Shown: one piece after another, positions 63,978-64,000 of the stretch
Layout of the letters: the number at the start of each line of letters is the position of its first letter
Position numbering within the stretch: the first letter of the stretch is position 1
Position numbers and translations under genes: made by a program
Source of the DNA: Ichthyophis bannanicus
Lineage: Eukaryota > Chordata > Amphibia > Gymnophiona > Ichthyophiidae
Assembly (NCBI GenBank): GCA_033557465.1
Contig: CM066035.1
Span: 906,285,309 to 906,349,308, forward strand
Length of the DNA: 64,000 bases
Direction: 5' to 3'
Notes under the pieces: model-generated
Database searches by the model: none
What the model was told of the DNA's origin: nothing
What the model saw: the letters and a program-made list of their open reading frames with translations, nothing else

Positions 63978-64000
63978 ATAGTTGCTCACCTGTAACAGGT
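63978..64000. repeat. Start of a further DIRS-like terminal repeat
   Basis: tagttgctcacctgtaacag at the right edge matches the outer end of copy C (tagttactcacctgtaacag) with one difference. Another copy probably begins here and lies outside the window. Confidence 0.6.

Overview
The window is vertebrate nuclear DNA. It is densely packed with nested transposable elements and carries two exons of one host gene. On the minus strand, 62250-62389 and 23746-23894 encode adjacent pieces of the BSD domain of SYAP1 (synapse-associated protein 1), with matching splice sites and codon phase. The whole window therefore lies inside a SYAP1 locus: 1-23745 is intron, 23895-62249 is a single 38.4 kb intron, and 62390-64000 is the preceding intron. 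The element mix (DIRS tyrosine-recombinase retrotransposons, Penelope-like elements, L2, CR1 and L1/Tx1 LINEs, hAT elements and a MIR-core SINE) and the bloated intron suggest an amphibian, plausibly a caecilian. The organism is inference.

Layout. 1-20340 is a nest of three DIRS elements, all on the minus strand. An old host copy (H; 13771-14156 and 18043-about 20340) has been hit twice in its reverse transcriptase gene: by gag-only copy B (14157-18042) and by copy A (1-4443 and 13379-13770, running off the left edge). Copy A is itself interrupted by a minus-strand L2 (4441-7245) and a nearly complete plus-strand L1/Tx1 LINE (7246-13378). 21-24 kb is ordinary SYAP1 sequence with one exon. 24.7-32.0 kb is a Penelope-like element (PLE1) split by a 2.84 kb DNA transposon of unassigned family and followed by a hammerhead-ribozyme motif. 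32.1-35.1 kb is a rearranged L2. 37.1-46.7 kb is a CR1 LINE split by a 1.24 kb hAT element and by a 5.78 kb DIRS element (copy C) with all three ORFs open. 47.1-51.0 kb is an L2 with tandem promoter-like repeats at its 5' end. 52.0-58.4 kb is another L2 split by a pair of inverted Penelope-like copies (PLE2) with two more hammerhead motifs. 59.2-61.4 kb is a SPIN-like hAT element that contains a SINE and a long hairpin.

How the parts work together. DIRS copy C is the best candidate for a mobile element: it has gag, RT/RNase H/methyltransferase-like pol and tyrosine recombinase ORFs, inverted termini, and an internal complementary region that is an exact join of its two ends. Copies A, B and C share a family and similar ends, so a copy-C-like source could in principle have mobilised gag-only copy B; this is inference. 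The nesting gives relative ages: H is older than A and B; CR1 is older than hAT-1 and DIRS C; an L2 is older than PLE2; PLE1 is older than the DNA transposon.
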